Assembly: GCA_033816765.1 (NCBI GenBank)
Contig: CM066287.1
Location: 3,596,001 to 3,660,000, forward strand
Length of the DNA: 64,000 nucleotides
Direction of reading: 5' to 3'
Origin: Nothopassalora personata
Lineage: Eukaryota; Ascomycota; Dothideomycetes; Mycosphaerellales; Mycosphaerellaceae
The notes beneath the pieces were generated by a model. The model had not been told where the DNA came from, did not search any database, and was given only the letters and a program-made list of their open reading frames with translations. Positions 11,040-22,448 of the stretch are shown one piece after another. Numbering within the stretch: the first letter of the stretch is position 1; each line of letters begins with the position of its first letter. The position numbers and the translations under genes were made by a program.

Positions 11040-12005
11040 TCATCTCCGTCTATACGGTTCTCGAGACCTCGATCGATCGTCGTCTGAAAGACCCCTTCTC
11101 CTGCGCACAGGTTCACGTTCAGTTCTGTCTGGTCTGGTTTCGGAGCCTCCAGAGATTCTACGTGGCCTCCGCTCACCCCGTCGTCCATCATCAGATTCAG
11201 GTGTGCGTGAGCGCTCTCTTCGTGATCGGTGCGATCTGTGCCTTCCACCATCCTCGTCCTCTTTGTCTCCATGCCTCGAGCGATGCGACCTGCGATCATC
11301 TTCGTCTCGCCTACGTCGTGATCTATGCTCCTTTCCTCCATCGTCGTCGTCCCTCCTCGACCGATGATGATGCCTGTGCCGGTACTTTCTCTCACCGCGA
11401 TCCTCGTCCTTCGACTTCCGCTTCACAACGCTCTTCAAGGCTTCAGCAATCTCTTCTCGCTTCTCCTTAACCAGATACTCCTTCATAGGGTCGTCATCGT
11501 CATGATCCCTTAGCAATTTCTGCAACTCAATCTCTTCTTTGATCAAAGGACGTTCCTCCTCGCTTTCGCTTTCTGACTTCCTTCGTTTTCTGCCGTCTCC
11601 GTCTTCCTTGTCTGTGTATTCCTGTGCCTCCTCGTCGTCCATGATCCCTTCCACTTCACCTTCCTTCTTTTTGTACCGTGTATGGTCGACACTCATCACA
11701 CGACCCATGACTCCCGCTCCGCTGAGGTTGTCCACGGCAAGATCGCAACTTCTCTGATCTTCGTACTTGAGGAAGCAGAAGCCTTTGCTCTTGCCGGTGT
11801 CCTTGTCGCGCACCAGGTTGATATGGACCGGGTTGCCATATTGACTGAAGATGGTGAGGATGTCTCCTTCACTAAGCTCGAAGGGCAATCCACCGATGTA
11901 TACATAGGCCGTGTCACGGTAGTCGGTATGCCATGATGCATTGGGAGGGACGCACTTGTCGAGCTCCGTCTGGTTGAGACGCTCGATCTGGCGGATTGAC
12001 TGCAT
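11040..12005 (-). CDS. IST3: RES-complex spliceosomal RRM protein Ist3/Snu17
   Basis: Single exon of 321 residues starting at ATG 12005. Residues 1-30 (QSIRQIERLNQTEL) and the RRM at about 32-112 match Ist3/Snu17/RBMX2: RNP2 is AYVYIGGLP and RNP1 is KGFCFLKY. The 200-residue tail after the RRM is very rich in Arg, Asp, Glu and Ser (RS/RD-like), longer than in yeast, where the protein has about 150 residues, but usual in filamentous fungi and animals. Family role: with Bud13 and Pml1 it forms the RES complex bound to the activated B spliceosome, aiding splicing and nuclear retention of pre-mRNA. It is divergent from VAM7, 282 bp away. Confidence 0.94.
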   Translation of the reverse strand: MQSIRQIERLNQTELDKCVPPNASWHTDYRDTAYVYIGGLPFELSEGDILTIFSQYGNPVHINLVRDKDTGKSKGFCFLKYEDQRSCDLAVDNLSGAGVMGRVMSVDHTRYKKKEGEVEGIMDDEEAQEYTDKEDGDGRKRRKSESESEEERPLIKEEIELQKLLRDHDDDDPMKEYLVKEKREEIAEALKSVVKRKSKDEDRGERKYRHRHHHRSRRDDDDGGKEHRSRRRRDEDDRRSHRSRHGDKEDEDGGRHRSHRSRRERSRTPESDDGRRGERRPRRISGGSETRPDRTEREPVRRRRGLSDDDRSRSREPYRRR

Positions 12006-12287
12006 TGTCGGCGACCGTTACCTGCTCGAGACCTTATGGATCGAAGTTGTCGCCAGATGGTAGTGCGCGAGTCTAAAAGTTGTGCCTGGCGCTAGCACTT
12101 CACATGCTTTCGCTTGCTCGGCATGACGCAGCGCGGCGATCAAACTTGGAGCTTCCATGTAGCTCGTGCATGTGTCGCCTTAGCACTGCTCTTCACCTGA
12201 CCTGTAGTGAACAGCTTCTTGCTCACCAGACAAAGCAGGCCTCCAGCGACGACTTGCAATGGGATCAACATAAGCACCTCCCCCAAC

Positions 12288-13400
12288 ATGGCGCCTGCTC
12301 TGCACATCTCGATTCCATCCACTTCGGTCGCCGATCCGGCTGGCAAGCCATACACAGTCTACCACATTGTCCTCCAGCTTCCTCTGCGACGACATGAGAT
12401 CAAGAAGCGCTACTCGGACTTCCTCGACCTCAACAAAGATCTCACTTCGCAGGCCGGTCAACCGCCACCAGTGGCCCTTCCGGGAAAGTCGTGGCTACGA
12501 CGGACAGTAAACAATGAGGCCATGACGGAAGACAGGCGGCAGGCCTTGGAAAAGTACATCAAACACATCATAGAGTCCGACGATGCGCGGTGGCGGAGTA
12601 GCAGTGTATGGCGAGCATTTCTCAACCTACCGACCGGCACAACCACCAATACTACCGCAACCCAACGACCAGGTAGCTCCAGCAGCGCTGTCACCGACCC
12701 GAACCAGTGGCTCGATGTCCATCGCGATCTCAAGTCACAAATACAGAGTGCCCGACAACAGCTCAAGCAAAGAGAAGCAGCAGCAACAGCGCAACAACAA
12801 CACTCCCTCTCCGCAGAAGCAAAAGCTAGCCTCGTGCGAGCGGCGACATCCATAGCACAACTGGACGATGGCTTGAAAGCCATGACAGCAGCCAGCAAAG
12901 GCGACGAGGCAGGCTGGGATGGAGCGAAACGTCTTGGGGATGGGGAGCTACGACGGAGACGAGACTTGGTTGGCGCCGCCAAGAAAGAAGTGGAGGGTCT
13001 AGAAGCAGTTCTGCGGAGCATGGCGATCAAGACAGCCAACATATCAAGCAGTATCAACAATGGTGCTGCAGCGACGGCAGGCGACAAAGAGGGACTGTGG
13101 CGAGGCACTGCAGCTGCGAAGCCTAGTGCACGCGTGCTGGGAGGACCACTCAAGGAGACTGAGCGAACGCGAGAACTGGATAACAACGGAGTACTGCAGC
13201 TACAGCAGCAGGTCATGCAAGAACAGGATGAAGATGTTTTGTCGTTGGGCAAGACCGTGGCGAAGCTGAAAGACATGGGAATCCAAATCAATGAGGAGCT
13301 CACGATCCAGAATGAGATGTTGGGACTTGTGGAGGGTGATGTGGATCGTGTGCAAGGAAAGATTGATGTTGCCAGGAGACGTATCGGCAAGATCAGCTAG
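12288..13400 (+). CDS. VAM7: Vacuolar Qc-SNARE Vam7 (PX + SNARE)
   Basis: Single exon, 370 residues, starting at ATG 12288; the frame is open to 12207 but only via GTG. A PX domain lies at about 1-118, with the phosphoinositide-binding RRHEIKKRYSDF motif and LEKYIKHII helix. The middle is Ala/Gln-rich. The last 65 residues form a SNARE motif (QDEDVLSLGKTVAKLKDM, zero-layer Gln in GIQINEEL) with no membrane anchor after it. PX plus unanchored Qc-SNARE is the defining Vam7 architecture. Family role: binds PI3P on vacuoles and pairs with Vam3, Vti1 and Nyv1 for HOPS-dependent homotypic vacuole fusion. Confidence 0.95.
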   Translation: MAPALHISIPSTSVADPAGKPYTVYHIVLQLPLRRHEIKKRYSDFLDLNKDLTSQAGQPPPVALPGKSWLRRTVNNEAMTEDRRQALEKYIKHIIESDDARWRSSSVWRAFLNLPTGTTTNTTATQRPGSSSSAVTDPNQWLDVHRDLKSQIQSARQQLKQREAAATAQQQHSLSAEAKASLVRAATSIAQLDDGLKAMTAASKGDEAGWDGAKRLGDGELRRRRDLVGAAKKEVEGLEAVLRSMAIKTANISSSINNGAAATAGDKEGLWRGTAAAKPSARVLGGPLKETERTRELDNNGVLQLQQQVMQEQDEDVLSLGKTVAKLKDMGIQINEELTIQNEMLGLVEGDVDRVQGKIDVARRRIGKIS

Positions 13401-13933
13401 CGGTGGCCAGGTTGCGGTGTGAGCAGTTGATGTCTATGTATATGGGCCATTCTTGCGTTCTGAGCGAAGCTATGCCCCTTCTATGTACGCATTTCGGGTT
13501 CATCATCTGATCGAACCTGTATCATGAGGTGTCAATGGGAACTTCGGCGCAGAGCTTATGCTCCTTTTCTTCTCACGATGTCATCTCTCATCTTGCGATT
13601 TGCGTGGGCCGCATCCAGTCTGCGAAGGTGATCAAGGCAATGAAGTCTATGCGGAGCAGTCTGCGGTGGAGGCAGTAGAGGCATCTGGCACTCTGCGGCG
13701 CGGTATAGTGCTGCCGACTTCGTTCTCCTATCCCTTGTGTGCAGGTCGGGATGCTGATATGGCTGTGTGTGGCTGCAGTGGCTAGGGAAGCCATGAAAAT
13801 GAAGTCCTGGCCTGACAGTGTGTGAGATGCCTCAACAACCGCGTGGGAGGTGTCTCAATGCTTGTTCGTGGGTCCTGATGCTTCCGCTCATGTTCGATCC
13901 TGCTTGGAGTTCGCGGCAGGGACCGCATGTATT
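13401..13933. other. Convergent intergenic region
   Basis: 533 bp between the stops of VAM7 and the histidine kinase. Only short ORFs in both strands; nothing else recognised. Confidence 0.5.
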
Positions 13934-16522
13934 TCACCCTCCTGGCTTGCAAACTTCCTCAATCTGCTCGACCAGGTCTGCAATCTTGTACGGCTTTGTG
14001 ATGATGGCATTCATTCCAGCTTCAAGCGCAGTCGTTCCATGCTCACTGCGAGCGTTCGCAGTGACAGCAATGATATTGAGGCGGGGTCCATTGCTGCGGC
14101 CTTGCTCAAAAGCTCTGATTCTCTTGGTGCATGTCACGCCATCCATCACAGGCATTTCGATGTCCATGAGAATCACGTCGAAACCGACTGCCTCTGCGGG
14201 ACTGATATCTTTCGACGCGTCTGCCGTGGGATCGATCATGTCCAAAACCTTCAAGGCTGCCTCGCCGTGCACTGCTACGTCCACTTCGTAGCCACGCTTC
14301 CGTAGTTGATTCACGAGTACCTTCTGGTTGATGAGATTGTCTTCCACGATGAGGACTTTCTTGGTTCTAGGACGATCCTGCTGGACGGGCTGAACAACAG
14401 GTTTCCTCGTTGACGTCTTGGGCACAGCGTGAATTGGTGATCCTGTTGGTTCGCGAAGATCCACAGGGATCTCCAGAGATGGCATTGCTGGCAGCACTTC
14501 CGGTGCCATTACTCGCCTGGTTTCCACCGTGAAGACGAATTTTGTCCCGACTCCGGGCTGCGATGAGACACCAATGCGACCTCCCTGTAGCTCAGTCAAG
14601 TCTCTGGATATGAACAGGCCCAGACCGCTGGAGTACCTCCTCTCAGTCTTGGGATTGGCTTGCGCGAAACGTTCGAATAGACTCGCCATCTCCGCATTTG
14701 TGAGGCCCAAGCCGGTGTCACCAACTGTGATGGCCAGGTAGAGCGGAGGCTCGCTTTGATATTGATCTCCAAACTCCACAGCTTTCGGGTTCTGGCGCGG
14801 CTTTACGCATTGCATGAGATCTGTGTTCTCAGAAGGGGCATTGGCGGTGGCGCTCAGCTTGACTGTCACTGTTCGTTCCGGCCTGTCCTTGACTGCTTTG
14901 ATCGCGTTGGTAACGAGGTTGATCAGGACTTGCAGCACACGATGCGAATCGAGCAACAGCCACTCTACTTGGAGCTGCTGCAGTGATGGGTCTTCTTGGA
15001 AGGTCATCGTGATGCCACTGGCACGGACTTCGCCTTGGAATATCTTCAATGCATTCTGTACAATTTCGCGCGGATTCGATGGCGCTAGAGCAATCTTCAC
15101 GAGACGTGAATCCAGCTTGGACAGAATGAGAACATCTCCAACGATGTTGCGAATGTGTTGGGTGCAGTAAGATATCGTTTCTGCGGCTTCCAGCACCGAC
15201 TGTGATGAATCTGTCGTCTGTCGTCGAGCGTTTTCGATGATGTCGTCTGCACAATGTATCATGGCACTGAGTGGATTGCGAATTTCATGTGAGATCATAT
15301 CGATAAATCTTTCTTTCTGTTGCTTTTCTTCGAGGGCCTCATCCATGCGACGTCGTAGCAGTTCCTCTGCAGTCTTGTGGGATGTGATATCAATAATCCA
15401 GAGCATGGTATTATGCTCTTGGTCCTCCTCTCTGTAGCCGCTGACCAGCACCCAACATGGATGAAGTTCTGGTACCGTTTCTAAGGGACTGCCTGCCGGT
15501 CGACCAGCCCATTTCTTGAGTCGGCATTCAAACGTGAAAGAGTTCTTGTGGTAGGCTCCAAGGTCGAAGTGATGTCGTGCCATTTCAACGTCATCGGGGT
15601 GGATGAAGTCCAGCAAGGCCTTTGATTCCTGTGGCGAGGCTATGACATCGTAGTACGATCTGTTCGCCCACTCCAGTTCGTACGAGTCGTTCAGCGCAGC
15701 AATACCAACCGGCGCATAGTCCGCGAACTTCTCATATCTAGCCTCAATGATTTCCAGTTGCTGATGGATTTGCCAGAGCTTCTGCAAACGACAACGTGAT
15801 CAGCTGAAGGCTCGATATGAAAACCTGTCCGACTCGTGAGCGGCACCATCACACCGACTCACCTCACAATTACAGCTTCGACCAGAGAAATGCTCGTCAA
15901 GTCGTTTGATGTTTTTCATTGTCTGCAACGACGTACGCTCAATCGCACTTCTTACTGCGTTTCCTATGTCTCTGGCAGCAGACTTGCTCCTCTTTCTGCG
16001 CGGAGGGATTTTGTTCTCTTCGTCGACCGTGACTAAGCTACCAGAGATCTGACCATCGTCGCGAACTATTGGGACGAACTTCCACATGAATGTCTTCTCT
16101 TCCACGAAACCAAGGCGATCTTGCCTCACCCGCTGGTTCCTTACTGTCTCGCTGCGGCCATTGCTCGCTTGTCTCACGAGGACGGCCTCGAGATCTGGGC
16201 ATAGGTCTGCAAGTTGCCCTTGCAGTAGCTGTCCTTGCAATGCAGGACTCCGACTCCCAAGCAGGGCTGCAAAGGCCTCATTGTACACGATCGCGGCATT
16301 GTTCGCGGGACCGTAGATGACAGCGGAGGGTGACGAGTCAGCGACGGACAGGAGGACTAGCTGCCGCAGAGTCGCAGGCCAAGCGGCCATAGGCCCGAGT
16401 GGTGACTTGCTCCAGTCGACATTTTCTCTCGTGTATCGCTGAAAGTCGGTTGGTCGACCTTCTTTGCACGTCCAGTCGAAGGATCGATTCGGGCTGGAAT
16501 TTCGTCGGGTCAGTATGACCAT
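13934..16522 (-). CDS. Hybrid sensor histidine kinase (PAS-HisKA-HATPase-REC)
   Basis: Exons 16522-15863 and 15781-13934 (81-nt intron, GTGAGT...GCAG) give 835 residues. The N-terminus has the fungal sensor signature VDWSKSPLGPMAAWPATLRQ and a PAS-like pocket (NAAIVYNEAFAALLG); a second PAS region begins with EKFADYAPVGIAALNDSYEL. HisKA: ISHEIRNPLSAM with phosphoacceptor H385. HATPase: N box NLVTNAIKAVKD, G1 GDTGLGL, G2 SSGLGLFISRDL. Receiver: KVLIVEDNLINQKVLVNQL, phosphoacceptor Asp near 760 in ILMDIEMPVMDG, Lys in ITKPYK. All key residues are present, so it should autophosphorylate and relay to an HPt protein such as Ypd1. No membrane helix is seen, so it is probably cytosolic. The signal sensed is unknown. 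Confidence 0.94.
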
Positions 16523-16607
16523 TGCAATTCTGTGATGCAGGAAGAAGTGAGCTCAAAAGAGGGATGTCAGACACGAGAAAATGGCACGCACCTCAGGCGA
16601 TGCGATT

Positions 16608-16630
16608 GGGGGGTGGGGGGGGGGGGGGGG
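16608..16630 (+). repeat. Poly-G tract (G6-T-G16)
   Basis: Six G, one T, then sixteen G in a row. Such a run is prone to length error in sequencing and could form a G-quadruplex. It lies about 85 bp upstream of the histidine kinase start, read from the minus strand as a C tract. Confidence 0.9.
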
Positions 16631-17216
16631 CGAGCACTCGTGGACACACCGAACCACGGTGGCTGTGCCGGGCCTCACGTCTTCCCAGATGCGACTAGCC
16701 TGTCTTGCCTGTGTGAAGGCGCCAGGATGCCACGGCGCTAGAACTAATACTCGGAGTTGTCTTACAAATAAAACTCCGACGCATGTTTACTGTACTGTAC
16801 AGGGCCTGCCGATCATCGTTCCCCGGCCTGGACGGACCGTGCGTACTGAAGATCACGAGCATCCCCGTCATGCTGTCCAGTGTCCGCCCTCCAATGCCGA
16901 CGGGATCAGCTCATCAACAGGCGTGTGATGCCACCGTGGAGGAAGCATCTCAGGATGAGATTGGCCATGCAACGCAACAGACGGAAGCGAACCTTAGCTT
17001 AGACAAGCTTATGCTATTCTTGCCGCTCTGCTACGGATGAAACCTTGTTCATGTGACTCTCGATGGGCCTGGGCTGGCCTATACCCGTCTACCTTGAGTC
17101 TAAAGGCTTTAGGGATGAAATAGTGTCCAGTAGCGAGGAAGGTCGATGGCCGCCAGCTGAAACCCCAGCATAGACTAGTTCCATCGTGACGGCGGCGTCA
17201 GAAGGCGCTTCATCCA

Positions 17217-17333
17217 ATGCTCTTCTCAGCCCAATTCTACCTCAACACCGGCGCAGCCAGCGGCATAGGCCGAGCCACAGCCATCAAGATGTCCTCTCTC
17301 CGCTGCACACTAGCACTGCACTGCAAGGCATAG
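17217..17333 (+). pseudogene. Short-chain dehydrogenase relic (Rossmann start only)
   Basis: A 38-codon frame reads ...NTGAASGIGRATAIKMSS then LRCTLALHC and stops. TGAASGIGRATA is the TGxxxGIG cofactor-binding motif of classical short-chain dehydrogenases, followed by the expected helix and second beta strand (TLAL). The rest of the enzyme, including the YxxxK site, is not found downstream in any frame I checked. It looks like the decayed 5' end of a dehydrogenase gene rather than a functional one. The match is short, so chance cannot be fully excluded. Confidence 0.45.
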
Positions 17334-17856
17334 CCTCTCCAGGCCTAATAAGCCATCTGCGGTGGAGGTCACTACCCAACAACACCGTTGTCTGCAATTA
17401 ATATTATGGTCAAAGAGGCGAATCAGACTCTGAGACATCGGACGGCAACGCTTCCAATTCCCAACACTGTCTCGAAACCGACCACATCTTCAACTGAACT
17501 GGAGTAAATCCCACAGCATAGGGAGGATGGGAATGTGTTGAAAACCGGCTATGAGTGAGAACTCTGATGCTTGAAGAGTTATCTACAGCTGCTTATTGCA
17601 GCGGACAATATAGTCCCTATGAATGTTTGCTTGTCTTTGTGTGTGAAAGAAGGTGTGAGAAGGGTCTTAGACAATCAACAGAATGCCGGAGGAAGTGGCC
17701 GATGTGGTGGCGTTTCTATTTGGAAAGGAAGCGAGGTGTATGGGCGGGAGTGTGCTTGAAATCACTGGCGGCAGAGCGTAGGCTGGGCTAAGGAGCAGAA
17801 AGTATGATACAGGCCAACTAAGACTTTCGCTGTGCTCCTATAAATTGCAACACGAC

Positions 17857-20650
17857 TCATCTTTTGTCGCTGTGGGTATTGTTCATGCTTGACCTCAGTT
17901 CACGCTCAATCTTGCGCAATTCCATTTCAATCAATCTTACACAGACGTCTGCAACGTCACTGCCAACACGCCAAGTCCGCAAGGTGACGCCGTTGCGTTC
18001 AAGAACACTTCTCGCTCGGTCGAGGCGCTGCTTCCACAAGAACTCCTTCTTGCTCACACCTTCTCCAGGGCTTCCTGGAAGACTGTCATCGTCGTACGCA
18101 GCAGATCGCCTGTTGGACGATGCTTGCCGAGCTTGGGTCAAAGAGTAGGGTGTGACATTGCGCCGTGGCGGAGGCGGAGGTGGCGGTTGGTTCACGGCCG
18201 ATGATGGCAGATTCAGGTCTTCGAATGACTTGGCAGAGTTCATTGGTCGAGCGAGTGGAGATGTTGGCTGGCTTCGACTGCCAGAAGGTCTGCGTGATCC
18301 ACTTTGTGCAAAGGAGGAATCACTCTGCCACTGCGTACCGCACGACGGCCGAGCTTTTGACAGTGTATCTTTAGCTATCTCCCGGTAGGTTCTGGGTCTC
18401 GTTGGGAGTGGCGGTGGTGTTTTTCTCGTCGAATCTTGCCGCGTGACTTGAGACAATGGAGATGGCTGGTGTGTGTGGATCTGAGGTAAAGTAGTCGGCT
18501 TGACGTCACTCGATGGTTTTCTTGGGCGCGGTGGAGGGGTCTTCTCAGAATGATCCATGGTCGATATGGCTGGTTCTGGTGGTGGTCCTCGCAGGCCTTT
18601 TGGCTTCGGTGGCGGTGGCGGCGATGGCGCGGGCTTCTTCCTCGCAACAAGCTCATCAAGATCATGGCGTGCCGATGGCGTACGTGAGGGTGGTGCCAAC
18701 CATGAAACGGAGGAGGGAGTGTCGGATAAGTCGATCAAATTACCTTCAACTGGCTGTGCACTTGGACGAGTTGGTAGTTTTGGTCCAGCTCTACCTTGAC
18801 GTCCTCTCCTCGACTGCAATGAATCGGTAGGAAGTGCATCGGGATTGATCGATCGCCTGGCAAGGCGTGCTTGTTCCTCCATATCCTCTAGAGATGCAGC
18901 GATGGCCGCTTCCAGATCCGGATCGTCGTTGCGAATGTCTTGCGGGCGCGAAGGACGCTTGGACATGGCCAATGAGTCGCCACTTTGATGCCGAGAGTTG
19001 TTGCGAGAGTGGCGCTTGCTGCCCACTGGACTGCTATCGTTGGGATCAAAATATCCAGTTTTGGATGGAGTAGTTGTGACATCTCGAATGAATATACCCA
19101 AAACCCTGCCGGGATGCTCTAAAGCTGTTTCGGTGTACACCTCAAGATCAGCTTCGCCACTGTCGCCCACCAGCACGAACTTCCTGTCCGGGAAGTCGCG
19201 CATGATCTTCTCAAGAGACGACTTCTTGCGTTCGGCAACCGGCTCGAATATGCCTTGTAGCATGCCGCTGTACTGCTTGAGGTGGAATGAGCCTCGAGGC
19301 AGATTCGCCAACTTGAAGTAACTCGTCAGAATAGGGTACATCTGCCACGGAGAGTTGGACACATAGTGCAGCTTGACACCCATGTCGTGGAGAGTGTTGT
19401 ACCACTCCCGAACCCCTTCTATTGTGAGGTCTCCCAGTTCACGGATGAAGGCATTACGGAAGATCTCTCTCGCCCCAGCACTGATCGCAGAGTGTTTGAT
19501 GGTGTCGTCTATGTCGCTTATCAAGCTGACACCAGTAGGAGAGGTGACGACAATTTCTTCCGTAGCCGATAGCTTCTCCCCTGCCAAGACTCGTACGTGA
19601 GTAGGTATGAAGTCAAGCGCAGCTCGCAAAGTGAAGTGACCAGATGCATCAGTGTACACCGTCATTTGACGCGATGCCTGCTCGTTATAGAAGAAGGCGC
19701 TGATTGGTGTGTTGGCCAAGGGGTTTGCCATGAAGGGTTTGAGCCGTGTCATAAGGTGGGCATTGGCCACTGCCAGCTCAGCAGAACTCATCTTTCCAGG
19801 CGCTTGCCAAGACGATTTCTTCTGCAAAGGCGCGATGCCCGCTTGGTCAGAGTCCTGTGAAGTTGCGCTAGCAATAGATGCTGGCCGGCCGCGTGGCATA
19901 GCATAGTCTAACTGAGCATCTCCGTAGATACTGTCCGTCTCTTTGGCCTGACCTGGTGTCTCGGAGAACGCGCCGCGACTTGCATACTGCTCCTCTTGCT
20001 GACCCTTGCGAATGATGTTGGCTGCTTCGAGATTGATAAGGTCTTCGTCTTGTTGCTTCGTCGGACTGGAAGCACGGCTTGGCGTTGCACTGGCTCGACT
20101 CGGCTCTCCTGGTCTTCCGTTGGACAGGGGCGCTGAAATGCCAGAGAGCTGCCTGGCGAGGCCGATCAGTAGTCTTTGCTTCCGCGTATGCTGGCCTCTG
20201 GGTGGGGTGTAGATCCAACCACGAACATCGACGTCGACTATGGCGTTGACATCCTCTTGCTTCTCCCATTCACGGCGCCAGAACTCCTCTTCGCTCATTT
20301 CCCGGCCGGGAGTTGTAGCCTTTGGTTGCTGGCCACGGTTAGTAGTTGGATCTCAGCGAGACCAAGTGCTCTAGCCGAGCATTGCTCACCTTACTTTTGA
20401 CATGTCTGCGGGCGTAGCTGGGGAACAGGATCATCTCTTCGTTGCCGCTACGCACGACTGCGGCATCCGGAAATGCACCCGGGCCATCCTCAGGACCATG
20501 AGATGCTCGGGTGGAATCACCGCTGAAGTAGCTCTGTCGCAGCTCATTTGCCGTCTTCAGGTATCCCGCCAGCTTCTTCCTCCTCGCGCCCGGCTCTCTT
20601 GGTGCGTAATCGCCATAGCCAAGTCCACTATCGGCTCCAGTGTAGGCCAT
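17857..20650 (-). CDS. APP1: Actin patch protein App1-type phosphatidate phosphatase
   Basis: Exons 20650-20390 and 20328-17857 (61-nt intron GTGAGC...CCAG with an ACTAAC branch) give 910 residues. The first in-frame ATG starts MAYTGADSGLGYGDYAPREP; the frame is open 96 further codons upstream without ATG. Conserved parts: GARRKKLAGYLKTANELRQSY near the N-terminus, then the catalytic DxDxT motif of the phosphatase, D359-I-D361-D-T363 in LISDIDDTIKHS, then HYVSNSPWQMYP and KFVLVGDSGEADLEVY. The C-terminal 400 residues are proline-rich with many PxxP runs, typical SH3 targets. Family role: Mg-dependent dephosphorylation of phosphatidate to diacylglycerol at cortical actin patches during endocytosis. 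Residue numbers assume the ATG used here. Confidence 0.92.
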
Positions 20651-22448
20651 GTTCGGCTGCGCGGCAGCAGACCCATCATTCGCTCGCAGACGAGGCGATC
20701 GCAAGTGCCGTGAGATATGGGTAGCAGAATGAGCTGTCGGTCGTTTGAGCTGCTTTCGGAGGTGTCGAGCGACAAGGTAGCGGTAGATTTGGGCCTGGGC
20801 ACGCTGTCGGACGCTGGGTAAGAACGTGTATCGTAGGGAGCCGAGTCCTGCTCTGACTGGGTTGCGAATGATGCTGGGCAACCAGCGAGTCAAGGGCCGG
20901 ACAGTGCTGAGCTTGCTGTTCCGCCTGATCAGGCCCAAGAAGCTTCTTCAAAAGGGAGCCAGCGTGAGAACATGTGCGAGAGCTGCACATCAGAAAAAAA
21001 AAGAAGTCTGCAGTCCTGGCCAGCCAGCCGTCAGCACGCGGACAGCCAGGACTGTACAGTACTGTCCGGGTATCGTCATGCGCCAACGAAAGGGAAAAAA
21101 GCTTCGACTCCCCTGCTCGAGCACATGCTGAGCTCGTGTTTCACACGCGTTCCTTCAGTCCTTGTGTGCTTCATGTGACAACCGTCTATCAACATTGCAA
21201 CCCTCGTACACTGCCACAGTTGTTGTGCACATGCGGCGAACGCGATGATCGCCTAATTCCATTCCCGAGCGCACCCGCCACGCCCCAGACATCCATCGTC
21301 TGCTGGACACGCGTCGCGCTCCGTGTTCATCATCCTGCCTGTCCTGACTACATTGACCCAGGCCTTGGCTCTGGAGCTCTTGCTACCAGTACTGTAGTTC
21401 TATCCCCTTTTCTGCGAGGGAATTTCCACCTTGTGATGGCTTTGCGTTATTCATAACAGACAGATGCCATTCGCCTGCATCGGTTTGCCGTTGAACAGAT
21501 GAGCCACTCTTCCCGAGTGTTGCAGTTGCTATGCTGCAAGACTGCAGAAACGGCCCTGTCCGCCACTGGCTTCGATGAATTGCACGTTGATACGCCTGGG
21601 CTCTGTCAACAGTCGGTGTTGGCCGAATGTCGTCTAGATGGATCGTGAATCTGCAGTTACGAGCCAGCCAATCGTCAAGTACATGGTGCGGCATCCCTCG
21701 ACATCAATCAACGTCGAAGCAGTCAGCGTGCGTGCACGTATACCAACATGAATCACAAGCGGACCTGCAAATCAAAGAGGACTGGCTGGAGCAACAACCG
21801 TTTCTCGCGCTGACCCAGGCATGCAAATCGAGCAGACGGTGCCATTTCACTTCACCCAACGCTATCTTGGTGCCGACTCTCAGCAAACGTCCTGTTCTCT
21901 GGACAACAGCAGCACAAGTGTCATACGTAACAAGGCATCTCTGGTGGTCCTGCGCAGTACCTGCCGTTGGTATAAGTCATGCAGTCGCTCAACATCGCAG
22001 TGCAAGCACTTCCTTGTACTGTTGTCAGTACATACCATCTCTCATCCCGGATCGTTGTTGACCGCCACCCAGTTGCGTCTCAAGCAGCCAGGATTGGACC
22101 TACAGAAGAGACCTTGTTCACAATCACGATTCGAGCACGACACTGTTGACTGGTCCGAATCGCTTGGACAGAGTAGGCGACGAGCCTCTTTCCATAAAGA
22201 ACACCCGCTGAGTATCATTTCCATCATCGGCGTGCAAGTTGCATCCCGACCCCTTTGATACAATTCCACCTTATCCTTTACAAGAGCGCGCCACGCAAAG
22301 AAGCGACTAGAGTGGTTGCACACTTTGAGAAGCGTCTTCAACCCGCCAGCAGTTTTGTCGAGCGGGCTTGCGTATAGCGGGTCTCTTACCCTTCGCCCCT
22401 GCACTGGATAACCAGACCTTGAGATCTCCCTCCAAGAATTTTTCTGCC
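20651..22448. other. Long divergent intergenic region
   Basis: 1.8 kb between the APP1 start and the LysM gene start. Several 60-160-codon frames exist but overlap on both strands and lack domains or codon structure. A near-palindrome around a TGTACAGTACTG core sits at about 21049-21067. The first 290 bp may encode or lead the APP1 N-terminus. Confidence 0.5.

Larger units (their letters stand above)
16523..17856. other. Long intergenic region with G tract and a gene relic
   Basis: 1.33 kb between two genes on the minus strand. It holds a long G run (16608-16630) and a short dehydrogenase-like relic (17217-17333), listed separately. Other ORFs here are short and unsupported. Confidence 0.5.

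Noticed and set aside
21040..21070. TGTACAGTACTG near-palindrome as an operator
   Set aside because: Similar TGTAC-type strings occur elsewhere (about 16790 and 61460) without consistent gene context; no known fungal factor fits.
20974..22061. Several frames of 100-160 codons in the APP1-LysM gap
   Set aside because: They overlap on both strands, lack motifs and signals and do not link through plausible introns.
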